DNA of 64,000 nucleotides, from contig NC_087064.1 of NCBI RefSeq assembly GCF_963678635.1, forward strand, positions 11,270,819 through 11,334,818, in the 5' to 3' direction. Of the stretch, positions 32,263 to 44,344 are shown piece after piece. The position numbers and the translations under genes were made by a program. This stretch comes from Symsagittifera roscoffensis. Taxonomy: Eukaryota; Xenacoelomorpha; Acoela; Convolutidae. The notes under the pieces were generated by a model, which saw only the letters and a list, made by a program, of their open reading frames with translations, did not search any database and was not told the DNA's origin. Each line of letters begins with the position of its first letter. Position 1 is the stretch's first letter.

Positions 32263-35200
32263 TTAATAATCGGAAAATCGGGTGGTGGGAAAGCAAAAAG
32301 TGGGATTATTGGGATTTGAGTTTGGAGGTTGGCTGTGTTCGTCGTATGTGTTTTGTCTTGTGGATATTTTTGTGTTATATTCTTTTATTTGTGCATCGAG
32401 AATTATTTTATTAATTGATGATGAAAAAATTTTAAAAAGAGCCCTGCAAATAGTATACGTGCTACACTTGCTTGTCGGTTTACTTGTGTGTGTATAGCGC
32501 ATGTGTTATAGATTCCTTTTAACAGTGAGAAAAGAAATCCTATAAAATAAAACATGGCGTATAAGATAGTTAATTTTTCTAAGATGTAATAGAGCCATCC
32601 TAAAAAAGCTAGAATTTTGTTCTTAAAGGTGACAAAATTGAAAATATTTAAAGGTGAAATATCTTGTGGTCTGTATTTTTCACCGTTTTAATAGATGTAG
32701 TCTTTAATGTCTTTAAAATATCCGCTATAATCTTGTGTATAAATGTCTGAAAATCCTGCGGTTTCGGCAAGTTTTCTTAAATTTTGGTCAATTGATTGTC
32801 GTTGTATCGTGTCCATTTGTGTTAATAATTCCTGTAATTGTTGTGTTCTAATGTGATGTTGGATAAGAGATTTAGAATATTTAAACGTGTGCTTTTACTG
32901 TCATATGGTTTTAGTTTTCCACCAGGTTGACCTGTGCTTTTCAGAAAGTTAACTGGGACGTATGATGTTACTTCATTTATAGTATGACTTGTGGCATAAG
33001 GGATAAATTTTATTTTTCCAGTGGTCATGTCGAAACATTTTTCGTATTCGACAAGTATTTCAGTGTATTGTGTCTTATGACGGGGATTTCTGTATTTACA
33101 TGCAAATTCTGTTTCTTGATAGATTTGAAAACGTGTTAATTTATTTTCTATATCATGGATATTTCTAAAATCATTACTTTATTTACGGGATGGGTTTACT
33201 TATTCGTATGGAATTGATTCTATAAAATATTTTTCATGGAATTTTATCATTCGAGAGTGTATTTTTGCTACTTGAAATAGTGTGCATGTATCTTCAGGAA
33301 ACCAAACAATTGTTGCTTGGGTCCTTGTCGTAGGGTCACAATAACCTTGATCATTTTTGCAAGGTAATCTAATTCCTTGATAGATCATTGTGTGATCAGA
33401 TAAATCTCGTGTGAGTTGTATTTTTTGAGTTGTATTTTTCTATCAAAAAACATTATTTCTTGATATCCTTTATTTTTTGTGTCTGCTTTGCAGTTTGAAG
33501 GGTCATTTATTCCATTTATTGAAGGGTCATTTACAATCATCGGGATTTAGATGTAAAAGTCGTTCTATATTACTTCGATAAAATGATTCATGATCAAGTC
33601 GGTTCTTATTTCCGTTGGAAACTTGTGAACAGTGTACTTTCTTTTCGGAAAATGTTGTTGTAAATTTATATCCTGTGACTGTTGTTGCTCGTGCTTTTGA
33701 ATATAATGTTGCGATTACATTTGTAGTTTCTATAGCTTGTGGTTCTGTTTCGCATTGCGATACTTGATTTATTGCATATTTGTGTAGTGTTTTTTGTTCG
33801 TTTTCTTCACAATCATAGTGTGTTCTAATAAATCCTGGGGTCCTGTGCGAGGAGAAGGATTTGTGTTTTGATCGGAAAATATTACAAAAAAAGATGTGTT
33901 GAAATGTTAATATTTTTAGAATATACATGTGTATGATAATCCTGAGTATGGGTTATAAAATGTGATGTAACCAATTGTGCTTTTTGTATATCTATCGTAT
34001 TTATATATTTGTTCAGTTGTTATAAATGGTGGTGGTAGCGATTGAATTGTTATATTTGGTGGATTTAATGGGTAGGGATGTTGAACAATATTGTTAAATT
34101 TGATCGTGATTTCAAATTTTAAGTGGAGACTATTTTGTTGAAGTATTTGAATATTGTGTTCACGAATATCTTCGTGGATATCTTGTCTATATTGTAGTCT
34201 ATTGAGTGCCCAACTGTGGAGTCGGTTACTATCTTGATGTTGTCCAATTAATGGTGGAGGTGCTTCGAATGTGTTCCAATCTAGTCGTAAAGGGATATTT
34301 GATGATGATTGTTCTCGATATCTAGCGTCGAGGTTATTTGGAAAATTTAAAGGGAAAAGCGTCGGTGAAATTTGACTTAATGATGGTGTTGACGGTAGTG
34401 ATAATGTTTCTGGTAGTGATGATGGTGTTGTATCCGTAGAAATATCTATTGGTTCCTTTACTATGTTTGATTCACCTTGTGTATATGAGTGTGTTGCCCA
34501 ATATGGTAGTCGTGCGGGGGGATTGGGGGGGGGGGGTTAAAGGGGTTTTGACGTATTTGTTCAGATGTTGTTGTTGAACCTAAGCAATCTGAGGGTATAC
34601 CTGAGGTGCTATGTTGTGAAAGGAGTGTGGGAGTTTCTGGCAATGTACTACTTGAATTTTCTGAAGTAGTTAGTGTTGGTGACTGGTGTATATCAAAATG
34701 AACTCTAGGGGTTTGAAAATTTCTATTTCTTCGTGGATGTATAATCTATCTATTTATTTCAACTGTACTTTGATTTTGACTAATGTGTACTATTCTGTTT
34801 AAACCTTGTGGCAATGTGAGGTACAAGTTACATGTTGGTTAGCTTAGGGGTGCCTGTCGCTGAACTGGTTCTAATGGTTCGGATAAGCAAGCGTGTCGTT
34901 CTTCAAAACTGTATGGGTTATCTTGAAAAGAAATTCGTGTGGATGTTTGGGGGTTTTGGGTAGTTTTGGGTATTGCTGGGTTTTCTTGGGATGATGTCGG
35001 TGAAGACTGATTTTGTGATTGTTGGTTAGCAATTTTTGAAAAGTGTCCGATTGATTTTTTCTAGTGGGAAGATTTATGTTTATTGTAGTATTCTTCGATG
35101 AAAAGAATTAAAAGGGTTGTTGCTAAAGCGAATGTGACTTTTGCTTTTTTACACTTTTGCACATTGTCATTATTAGGGATAATAAAAATGTGATGAAAAT

Positions 35201-35308
35201 TACAAATAGTAAAAAAATATCTGTTCTACTAAAAATTGTTAGTATCATATAAATAGACTTTGAATTATCGTACCTGTGAATGTGGTCAATGATTTGGGAA
35301 AATTTCAA
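32263..35308 (-). pseudogene. envelope-like membrane glycoprotein gene of the element
   Basis: Read leftward: ATG at 35308, a strongly hydrophobic segment (DIFLLFVIFITFLLSLIM, about 35232-35180) suiting a signal or anchor, a Ser/Pro/Thr-rich stretch (35100-34460), then an ectodomain-like part with helix (LQYRQDIHEDIREHNIQILQ, about 34190-34130) and many cysteines (QVSQCETEPQ, EKKVHCSQVS, LNPDDCK, PCKNDQGYCDPTT, PEDTCTLFQVAK; 33800-33240). A second hydrophobic segment (GWLYYILEKLTILYAMFYFI, about 32610-32540) precedes a cytoplasmic part. This plan matches retroviral or captured viral envelope proteins. I cannot tell which fusion-protein class it belongs to. The frame is broken many times, one break being near a run of 12 G at 34525-34536. 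Confidence 0.55.
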
Positions 35309-36065
35309 ATAGGGAGTAGAAAATTTAAAAAATATTGCAAAAAAATTATTAAAATGATTATAAAAGTTTCAAAAATATCGATTAAAAATATGAACAAAAG
35401 TTTGAATAGTATGAAAATTTTTATGAAAAGATTTAAAATTGTATTTTTAAGATATTGACTGATTGAGAGAAGAGCTTTTAAGAAATGATTTCTTCGTCGA
35501 ATATTTTTTGTTGTTTGCGGCGAGATTCAAGTGTGGTCGGGTTATTTATTGGTTTTTTGACAAGTGGGTTGAGTTTTGTGAAAAATTGTTGGGGGCTAAT
35601 TTTATGGGGTTCGGTAGGTCCTCTTTGCTTAATTTTTATTTGTTGAGTGATCAGGGGTATTTTTGAAATATTTGTACTTTAGGCCAAATGATTATGGTCC
35701 TTCTTTACTTTAGGCTAATTCGCCTTTTTTGGTTGGAGGGTTTTTGAGATCTGAGTTGGTCTTTGTGTTGATCTTTGTGTTATTAGATAGGGGAGGTTTG
35801 AAATATTATGGTGGTATTTATTTTAGTTGTCAAGTTTTAGCGAGTTGCTTATTTTTGACCTGGAGTTTGTAAAGTTATAGTTATAGATATGCCTGGAGTT
35901 TAATATCTATCGGCTAATAGGTTGGTGTTAGAGATATAGAAGGTGACGGATTTGAGTGAAACCTATTGGCTGAATCTGAACTAAAATTGTTGCGTATTTG
36001 TCAGCATGTTATCTCGAAAAATGAAAATTCAAAATGATCCAGAGGTGCATAAATTATTAATTTTT
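35243..36065. repeat. R repeat, copy 3 (about 820 bp), between pol copy A and env-like ORF
   Basis: This sequence recurs at 41885-42720 and, truncated, at 48594-49005. On the element's strand it starts right after the integrase C-terminus and ends ...cattcacag|gtacgataattcaaagtctattta, after which the env-like sequence begins. It shows no TG...CA ends and no primer-binding site next to it, so I do not call it an LTR. A cag|gtacg splice-donor-like site lies near its end (35270-35275). Confidence 0.8.
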
Positions 36066-36069
36066 AAAA

Positions 36070-37012
36070 TCAAAGTTGTTTTTGAAATTCAACTTTCTTT
36101 AAAATTTTAGATTGTGGAATGAAGGTTTTGTAATTTTTACGTGGTTGATATCTAAGTCGTGATAATTCTCTATGTTCTGGTTTTTCTATTTGTTCTTTTG
36201 GTAAAATTTTTTCTGTCAATTTCCTGTTTTTTCTTTCTTTTTGAGCTATTTTTAGGTCTGGCACTTTTTGATTGTTTTGAGCTTTGGTTTGTTTTTGATT
36301 TTGATTTTCATGATGAACGTTGTCTTGTTCGTCTTTTTCTTTTTCTGTATGTGGATGATTTTGAATAACTTTTAAACCTGTGAAAGAATATAATTGTGTT
36401 AATTCGCGTAGTGCGTATTCTTTTGGGTAGTAGGGCAATAGATTGTTAAGATGTTGAACATTTTCGTTTTTAGTAAGCATAGTAAGCATTATAATAGGGT
36501 ACTGGGTTGAGTGCTACAAAATGTGTGAATGCGTCAACAATGACCATAATGTAGGAGTTTCCTTCAGAGGATGGTGAAATTGGTCCTTTTGTATCGAAAG
36601 AAATACGATAGTTGAAATATAAACTTTGTCCTTTAAAATCTTGTTTTTGTGCTATTACGGTTTTTGTTTTTGATTTGGATAAGGTTTGTTCAATTGACAT
36701 ATCATACAATCATTGCATAATTTTTTTATCCAATTTGGTGCATTTGGGAAATAAAAATTTTGTGTAAAGTTCGAGTTTGTTTTTTTCTGATCCGGAGTGT
36801 CCTTTTGTATTTTGTGTATGGGAGATGTTAAAAGCTAATAATTTCATACTTAAAGGAAGACAGGGAATTTTAGAATCATTTAATTGATATTTTGAAAGAT
36901 CTGTATCTTCATTAATTGTTGTGTTATTAAATTTTCGGAAATATCGGAGGAGTAATTTATTTCCTAAAATTGTTGTATCTGCTTTTACGGGCTTAATTTG
37001 TATTTGTGCCAT
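36070..37012 (-). pseudogene. Ty3/gypsy integrase, copy A, catalytic core deleted
   Basis: Minus-strand frames 37012-36710 and 36709-36470 carry the N-terminal part and the beginning of the core (FDTKGPISPSSEGNSYIMVI VDAFTHFVAL, with the first catalytic Asp as VDAFTH). At about 36480 the reading jumps to the C-terminal part (NLLPYYPKEYALRELTQLYS) that ends at 36070 with a Lys/Gln/Asn-rich tail. Compared with copy B about 770 bp are missing, including the second Asp and the Glu of the DDE triad. This copy cannot encode an active integrase. Confidence 0.82.
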
Positions 37013-38902
37013 GATTTTAGTTGTCTAATTACTGGGTCGAGATTTTGATATTGTTTTAAAAGTTCAAGTGTAAATTTATCTGTTGGGGGGAGAAAAATAT
37101 TGTCAATTTCTAGTTTTGATAGGGGAATTGTGTCAAGTGGGTCATGGAGGTCAAAAACTTGATTTATTGTGTATTTTGAATCATTTGTTTGTGGTCCTGA
37201 TAAATTTATTTTATCGGTTAAGTTTTCTTTTGCAATTAATGGAAAAAAGTCGTTTTCATGCGAGTGTTGTTTTATTCTCTTTCGTTGAGTATTATTTTTT
37301 ATCCATTGTGAGTATGGAATTGGTTTAAAAGTGGATGTGCCTAGTAAATCAACTTCGCAATTCTGGCAATCTAAGTAGAGTGGAAAATGTTGTAGATTAT
37401 CTATTTGTGATTGATCAATGTCAGTTTTTACTGCATATTTGCATTCTAGTCGGGGTGATGTTTCATCTTTTGCGAGATAAAATTTAATATTTTGTGGTAT
37501 TTCAATTGTAGTTTTTCGTGTAAGTAATTCGTGTGGCGTATATCGACCTAATGTATCTGGTAACGCAAGGATTTTTCCTGCTGTCCAACCTATATGTAAG
37601 TTTGAAAATTTCATTAGAATGAGTTGAAATCTACAAACTCTATGATTTGGATTTGATTTTTGTGTAAAGAGAAATATAATTGGTTTGTGATCTGTGAATA
37701 AAACTGTTGGGTGTTTTGATCCAAAATCAGAAATTCATATTCTGTAAGTGTATAAAATATAGCTGTACATTCTCCCATTAGAGTTGAGAGTCGTAGCTCT
37801 GCTTGTGTGAGTAATCGTGAATTTGCTGATATAAGATTCGTTTTATTTGAAGCATCGCACATTGCATAAAATGGCTGATTTGGATCTGGAATTGTGTTTG
37901 AAATTTGTTTTGTTGAAAGCTTTTTAATTTCTTTAAATCGTGTTTGATGCTCAGTGGTCCATTCATAATTATTTTGTTGTCTGAGGATTTTATAGAAGTG
38001 TCTTAAGTTTAATTGCATTTTGTAAACATATTTACTTAAGAAATTTAACATTTCAAGGAATTCTTGGATTTTCTTTTTATTTGTAGGTGGCTGAAGTTTT
38101 TGAATTGCATCAATGCATGATTTTAATGGAGTGATAGTTTCTCGTTCTATATTATGTCCGAAGTTTGATTTATCGGGGGCTGCCTTCAGACTTTCGTTCT
38201 GAAGTATTTCATGATACTGTTCTGAAACTGTAAACAATTCTTCTTTAGTTTGTGATTGCATAAAAACATCATCTAAGTATGTGATTGCATTTTTCTTGAG
38301 TATTAGTGGTTTAAAAATTTTACTCATAAAAGCAGAAAAAGCTGCTGGTCCTATGGTTATTCCATAGAATAAGCGATTAAATTCATATAGTTGATTTCCA
38401 ATAACAAATTGTGTTTAACGTCGTGATTGTTCATCTAGTGGCATTTGATTATAAGCACTATTCATATCTGCGGTTGTGAAATATTTACCATTTATCTTTG
38501 TTAAGATAACCTGTATGGGTTCAATAGGCCAATTGCATTTTGATTCGTCAATTAGTGAATTGAGGTGTCTAGCGTCTAAAACTACTTTTAGTGATTCACG
38601 TTTTGCTAGAATGATAACAGGGGTGTTGAAGGTGTTACCTTTTGATTACTTACTGGTGAGATAATTTCGTATTGTTCTAAAATGTCAAGTAATCTGTTTA
38701 CCTTGTCATGTAAGTGAATCGGTACTTTACTTGCTCTTTGTTTTTTGAAAACTGCGTCAGGTTTCAACGGGACGTGTAGTGATGAACTAATTTTACCAAC
38801 GTCAAATTTTGATGTTGCATAGACTGTTGAATATTTTAACAGTTGTTTTGTTAATTTATCAAATTCATTTTGCGTGATTTGTGAGTGTTCAAAATTAAAC
38901 AT
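37013..38902 (-). pseudogene. Ty3/gypsy reverse transcriptase and RNase H, copy A
   Basis: The RT starts near 38902 (DKLTKQLLKYSTVYATSKFD) and the palm motif is TYLDDVFMQSQ (about 38285-38250). Thumb and connection follow (LKSCIDAIQKLQPPTNKKKI). RNase H is recognisable (FYAMCDASN, AELRLSTLMGECTAIFYTL), but about 45 bases of its core are missing between MCDASN and NLISAN, and about 24 bases near 38165. The region 37614-36985 is the spacer between RNase H and integrase (ALPDTLGRYTPHELLTRKTT) and is intact here, unlike copy B. Stops and frameshifts occur at about 38610, 38420 and 37620. Confidence 0.85.
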
Positions 38903-39369
38903 TGTTAAATATTTTTGTTGTTCTTTTGTGTAATTTGATATAGTGAATGTCGGTTTAAAATATGGTGTTTTTGTGAAATAATCGGTGTTTCTTTTTTCAT
39001 TACTTATTATATTATTTATGGATAATTCCCCGTCAAGAATTGTTGATTGGCAAATATCTAATAATTGGAGTATATTATTAACGCGGTAGGCTACTTCATT
39101 TATAGGTCAACCTGTAGCATTTGTTTCACAATATCCTAAAAGTCCTAAGGGTAATGTTATCTGGTACGGTGTATTGTTTTACACGTGTATTTAAATACTA
39201 TCGGAGTTCGTATTTTTTGAGTATTTTATGGATGAGATTGTTATTTTGAAAAATTTGTGTATAGGTTTAAATTCGAAGTCTGACATGAAAAGTTGTTGTT
39301 TATTTTAATTTTTGTTATACTGGTGAACTTGTTTTACTGAGAAATTATATATATTCCCTGATAGTGGTT

Positions 39370-39800
39370 TCAGGTGTTTCCGTTTTTGATTGTAAATGGG
39401 ATAAAATTTTGAAAAAAAATGGTGGTTGTTTGTTTAATCTTTGAAAGAATGTTAGGGCTGTATTTTTTGTTTTTGTGTATATCTTTGATATGGATCTTAA
39501 TATTTAAGATGTTGATTGTTGGTATATATTTAGATATAAATGTTATGCGAATGATATTGTGTTTAATATCAGTAATATGAAATATTTGCTTAAATGGTTT
39601 GTTTAAAATCTTGTTTTGTTCCATTGTTCTTGCGGGAAGAAAGAATAATTGGATTTTTCCATAATTTACTAATGTTGATCCTTGTGCTGTTACTAATTTA
39701 CTAGAGGTTTCAAGAGGTGTTAAATTTGGATGCAATGTTTTGATTTCATTCCATGTGGGAATATTAATTATATTTGATACTGCTCCTGAGTCAATTAAAA
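39370..39800 (-). pseudogene. retropepsin-like protease, copy A, and PR-RT linker
   Basis: The minus-strand frame reads FLIDSGAVSNIINIPTWNEI (from about 39800), giving the D-S-G active site with codon Asp at 39790-39792, directly downstream of an in-frame TGA. The rest (SSKLVTAQGSTLVNYGKIQL ... FKQIFHITDIKHNII) fits a retropepsin beta fold. Between 39350 and 38960 lies about 380 bp of linker with no clear frame, which copy B lacks. Confidence 0.7.
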
Positions 39801-39979
39801 ATCAATTTCAAGATCAGGTGGTTGAAATTCTTTGTTTCTTGGGCTCTCTAAGAGAAATGGAATTGTCCAAATTTTTTCTCTTGATGGTTTTTTTTTTGTA
39901 TATTTTGATAAACATGTTTTGTGTTTGAGCATTGTGTTTCATCTTTTTTTATCAGGTTTAATTACCGTGTTAATTTCGT

Positions 39980-41880
39980 TTATTCCTGTGTAGTTTGTGT
40001 ATTTTTAATGGGTCCAATATAGTAATTGTGAAGGAGCTCCAATTGATTTTTATGTAAATGTGAAGTGAAAGGTTGCTCAAATATGATAGCTTCATAGTCA
40101 TTTTTGACTGTTATCATATTTACAGAGATGGTTTTTTCTGTATCACTTTCAGTATCCGATGATTCACAATTTATATGATTTAGTTGTAATTCGTTACTTC
40201 CTGTGTCATCAATACCTGGGGGGTCTAAAGTTGTTTCTTCATTTGTTTGCACTTGATTAATGTGTCTTTGATGTTTTGGTGTGCTACTAGAATAACTTCT
40301 ATTTCTATTGTGTGAATAGTTTCTATTTCTGTTATATGATGAGTTTCCTGATCTATTATTGGAATAGTGTCTATTCCTTGGGTTTGAATGGGAACTGGAT
40401 CCAGAAACCAATTTTGTTGTGTTTGAATTCGGTTGTGAATAGTTATTTTGGTTAATTTGGCTAATCGATCGGCTATATCTGTTTTGTGAGAAATTTCGTG
40501 AATTTCCTCGTTCGGGTGATCTACCTCTATAACTTGAGTTATATGGTGATTGATTTCTTGAGTAGTTTGAGTTGCTTGGAAGTGGTTTTCCTGAACTGTT
40601 ATTACTATATATATTTTTGTTTGGTAGATTTTGATCTTTTTCCATGTATTGATAGAATGATTTATTTAGTTCTTTGTGCCTTTGAGGTTTATTCTGGTTG
40701 TCTTGTTGTTTTTGTCTACATTCGGAAATACTGTGTCCGTATCGTCGGCAATAATTACACCATTTTTTGGAGGATGGTTTGCCTTTAAAGTTTGGATGTC
40801 ATTCGTAGATATTTAGTATTTCAGTAATTTTTTCAATCAGGTCTGTGTCTGATTCTTGAATGTTATTTATATGTGTAGTATTTGTTTAAATCCGATTAAT
40901 ATATTGTAGTTTTAGATTTTCTGTTTCTTCGAGTTTCATTATGATTTCTGCTTGTTCTAGTTTATCTACTAATTTTCGAAAATCTAAATCTGGATCTCGA
41001 ATTGAGGAAGGATGAGATGCTCTCTTTTTTATAGCTATTTTCCTTAATTGAGGTGTTAAGGTCATCATTAAAAATTCTGCCAATTTTGTGTTTTTGTAAT
41101 CACGTGTATTAAGTGAATATGCTTTTCCAACTAGTGTTTCGATTCGTACTGCTAATTGTTTAATTGTTTCATTTGAAAATCTTTGTTTTTCGTTGCTTAA
41201 AATTCTTTGATGTTGTTTGTTTTGTTCAGAATCAAACATTTTTGAAAATTCTTGTGTGAATTTTTTCCAATCTGATTTTATTTCTATGGGTAATACTGAA
41301 AACAATTTTTGGGCTGCGCCATCTAGTGATGTTTGTATTAACGCTGTGCGTCTATGTATCCATTTTTGATGGAGTGGCGTATTAGTTGGTTCGGGTCCTA
41401 TATTTAAAATCAAATTTGCTGTTACTGCATTTAAAAAATTTTCTACAGAATTTTCAGGGTCTGTTCCTGTGAATACCATTAATGGTTCATTCGATGCTAT
41501 TGTTGATCCACCCATGAGGTATGGATTCATAGTCAATTGTAGTGATTCTGCGGCATTTGGCTTTTCTGATAAATTTGAAAACTGATTTTTTTGTGATTCA
41601 TGTTGCTGAAGGTAATATGGTAGCGGTATTTCATTTTGCATTTGGGTTGGTTGATAAGAATGCATTGACATTGGGTTTTGTGGTTCTATTGGTTGAAAAG
41701 ATTGTGTGTTAAATGGGTTTTGGTATATGCATATGTTGTGGATTTTTTCTATCTGTTGAATTTTGTGGGTAAGTTTTCATATTTTGAGATTGTTGCGATT
41801 GTCGCGGTCTCTGTGTGCGATATGCTTTAGCATATGGTGCAAAAATATCTGGTTGATGATAATCATCATCTAATTATAAT
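39980..41880 (-). pseudogene. Gag, copy A, with CCHC zinc knuckle
   Basis: The N-terminal part (DDDYHQPDIFAPYAKAY) starts at about 41862 right after R; a 1-nt insertion near 41725 shifts the frame, which resumes at 41671. The 261-codon frame 41671-40886 contains a Retrotrans_gag-type capsid region (VENFLNAVTANLILNI, HQKWIHRRTALIQTSLDGAA, KKFTQEFSKMFDSEQNK). A CCHC knuckle follows, WCNYCRRYGHSISEC (about 40775-40730; spacing CX2CX4HX4C). The C-terminal frame 40645-39980 is Asn/Ser/Arg/Tyr-rich (YNRNRNYSHNRNRSYSSS), as in nucleic-acid-binding nucleocapsid tails, and then acidic (SSDTESDTEK). Confidence 0.85.
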
Positions 41881-41884
41881 TATA

Positions 41885-42720
41885 ACTATCAATTAAATAG
41901 ACTTTGAATTATCGTACCTGTGAATGTGGTCAACGATTTGGGAAACTTGGAGATATATTTCAAATAGGGAGTAGAAAATTTTAAAAATATTGCAAAAAAA
42001 TTATTAAAATGAATATAAAAGCTTCAAAAGTATCGACTAAAAGTAGGAACAAAAGTTTGAATAGTATGAAAAATTTTAATGAAAAGATTTAATTTTTTTA
42101 AGATATTGACTGATTGAGAGAAGAGCATTTAACAAATGATTTCTTCATCGAGTATTTTTTGTTGTTTGGGGCGAGATTCAAGTGTGGTCGGGTTATTTAT
42201 TGGTTTTTTGACAAGTGGGTTGAGTTTTGTGAAAAATTGTTGGGGGCTAATTTTATGGTGTTCGGGAGGTCCTCTTTGCTTTATTTTTATTTGTTGAGTG
42301 ATCAGGGGTATTTTTGAAATATTTTTTCTTTAGGCCAAATGATTATGGTCCTTCTTTACTTTAGACTAATTCACCATTTTTTGTTGGAGGGTTTTTGAGG
42401 TCTGAGATGGGAAAAAATTGTTGATCTTTGCGTTATTAGATAGGGGAGGTTTGAAATATTATGGTGGTATTTATTTTAGTTGTCAAGTTTTAGCGAGTTG
42501 TTCATTTTTGACCTGGAAGTTGTAAAGTTATATTTATAGATATGCCTGGAGTTTAATATCTATCGGCTAATAGGTTGGTGTTAGAGATATAGAAGGTGAC
42601 GGATTTGAGTGAATCCTATTGGCTGAATCTGAACTAGAATTGTTGCGTATTTGTCAGCATGTTATCTTGAAAAATGAAAGTTCAAAATGATCCAGAGGTG
42701 CAAAAATTTTTAATTTTTAA
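41885..42720. repeat. R repeat, copy 2, between pol copy B and gag copy A
   Basis: A near-identical copy of 35243-36065. Its inner border differs: where copy 3 goes on into env-like sequence, this one continues (on the minus strand) tctatttaattgatagttataattataattag into gag (GATGATGATTATCATCAACC). Both R copies next to gag share this junction. Confidence 0.8.
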
Positions 42721-42729
42721 AATCAAAGT

Positions 42730-44335
42730 TGTTTCTGAAATTCACCTTTCTTTAAAATTTTAGATTGTAGAATGAATGTTTTTTAATTTTTATGTGGTTG
42801 ATTTCTAAGTCGTGATGATTCTCTATGTTCTGATTTTTCTATTTGTTCTCTTGGTAAAATTTTTTCTATCCTTTTTCTTGTTTTTTCTTTCTTTTTGAGC
42901 TATTTTTGGGTCTGGCATTTTTTGATTGTTTTGAGCTTTGGTTTGTTTTTGATTTTGATTTTCATGATGAACGTTGTCTTGCTCGTCTATTTTTTTCTGT
43001 TTGTGGATGATTTTGAATAACTTTTAAACCTGTGAAAGAATATAATTGAGTTAATTCGCGTAGTGCGTATTCTTTTGGGTAGTAGGGCAAAAGATTGTTA
43101 CGATGTTGAACAATTTCTTTTTTATTTGAATCAGTGAATTTATACGTTACGTCAGTGGTTTTGGCAATTATTTGGTATGTTCCTTTTCGAAGGGGTTGTA
43201 ATTTTTTAGAGATTCCTTTTTGCATATTAAAGTTAATTATTAAGACAAATGTTCCAATTTTTTTAATTCTGTGGCTGGTGTAAAGCGTGAAATAATATGG
43301 TCGTTAATGTTTTGCCTTTGTTACTTTTTGGTAATTTTCATCGTGTTTTTATCTCTATTTAAAATCCATTCGATGTGTGTGCCGGAGGCAAATAAGGAAA
43401 TTGTGGGTGATGAAAATGATCTTCATCATGCGTGTGTAAAGGTAGGTTATAACAAATTGAGTCTTTATTTGGTTGGCAATAACCTTGTGCATTTTTATGG
43501 ACATTTGCTGTAAACATAATTAGTTTACGTGGCTTTTGATTAAAAATAATTTCGTATGGTGACATTCCTAAAGTTGTCGTGATTTGTGAATTGTATGCTA
43601 AGGTAAAAAATTTTTACAGCTGCTGACCATTCTGTGTATTTTGTATCATTTCCATGTATGATACATCGGAGATATTTTTGTAGTGAACGGTTCATACCTT
43701 CGACTAAACCGTTTGTCCAAGGTGCATGAGATGTACGTGGTTTATGTTTAATGTTGTATAAGTGGCATAGTGTGATGATTTCATTATTTATAAATTCTCT
43801 ACCGTTGTCTGTAACTAGGATTTCGGTTAATCCGAATTTGGCTATCCAATGTTCATAAAGTGTTGTGTAAGCATAAAAAGCATCACAATGTGGTACTGGT
43901 TTGAGTGCTACATAATGTGTGAATGCGTCAACATTGACCATAATGTAGGAGTTTCCTTCAGAGGATAGTGAAATTGGTCCTTTTGTATCGAATGAATTGC
44001 GATGGTTAAGATATTAGCTTTGTCCTTTAAAATCTTGTTTTTGTGCTATTTGTTTTTGATTTGAATACGGTTTGTTCAATTGACATATTATACAATCATT
44101 GCATAATACTTTTATCCAAATTGGTGCACTTTGGAATAAAAATTTTGTGTAAAGTTCGAATATGTTTTTTCTGATCCGGAGTGTCCTTTTGTATTTTGTG
44201 TATGGGAGATGTTAAAAGCTATTAATATCATACTTAAAGGAAGACAGGGAATTTTAGAATCATTTAATTGATATTTTGAAAGATCTGTATTTTCATTAAT
44301 TGTTGTGTTATTAAATTTTCGGAAATATCGGAGGA
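42730..44335 (-). pseudogene. Ty3/gypsy integrase, copy B, catalytic core present
   Basis: The minus-strand frame 43941-43540 carries the core: VNVDAFTHYVALKPV (first Asp), LVTDNGREFINNE (second Asp) and TNGLVEGMNRSLQKYL (Glu), so the DDE triad is readable. C-terminal parts follow at 43565-43359 (MSPYEIIFNQKPRKLIMFTA) and 43225-42962 (KKLQPLRKGTYQIIAKTTDV ... NLLPYYPKEYALRELTQLYS). Frames are broken near 43555 and 43250 and beyond 43000. The zinc-binding N-terminus near 44250-43990 is frameshifted. The RNase H-integrase spacer is deleted at about 44355. Confidence 0.83.
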
Positions 44336-44344
44336 GTGTTTTAT

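Noticed and set aside
35463-35666. 67-codon + strand ORF conserved in all three R copies (also 42114 and 48823)
   Set aside because: The copies are nearly identical DNA, so an open frame in all three says little; composition is Phe/Trp/Cys-rich from GT-rich DNA and it is antisense to the element.
36159-36368. Hydrophobic + strand ORF opposite the integrase tail
   Set aside because: It is the complement of the Lys/Gln/Asn-rich integrase C-terminus and has no independent support.
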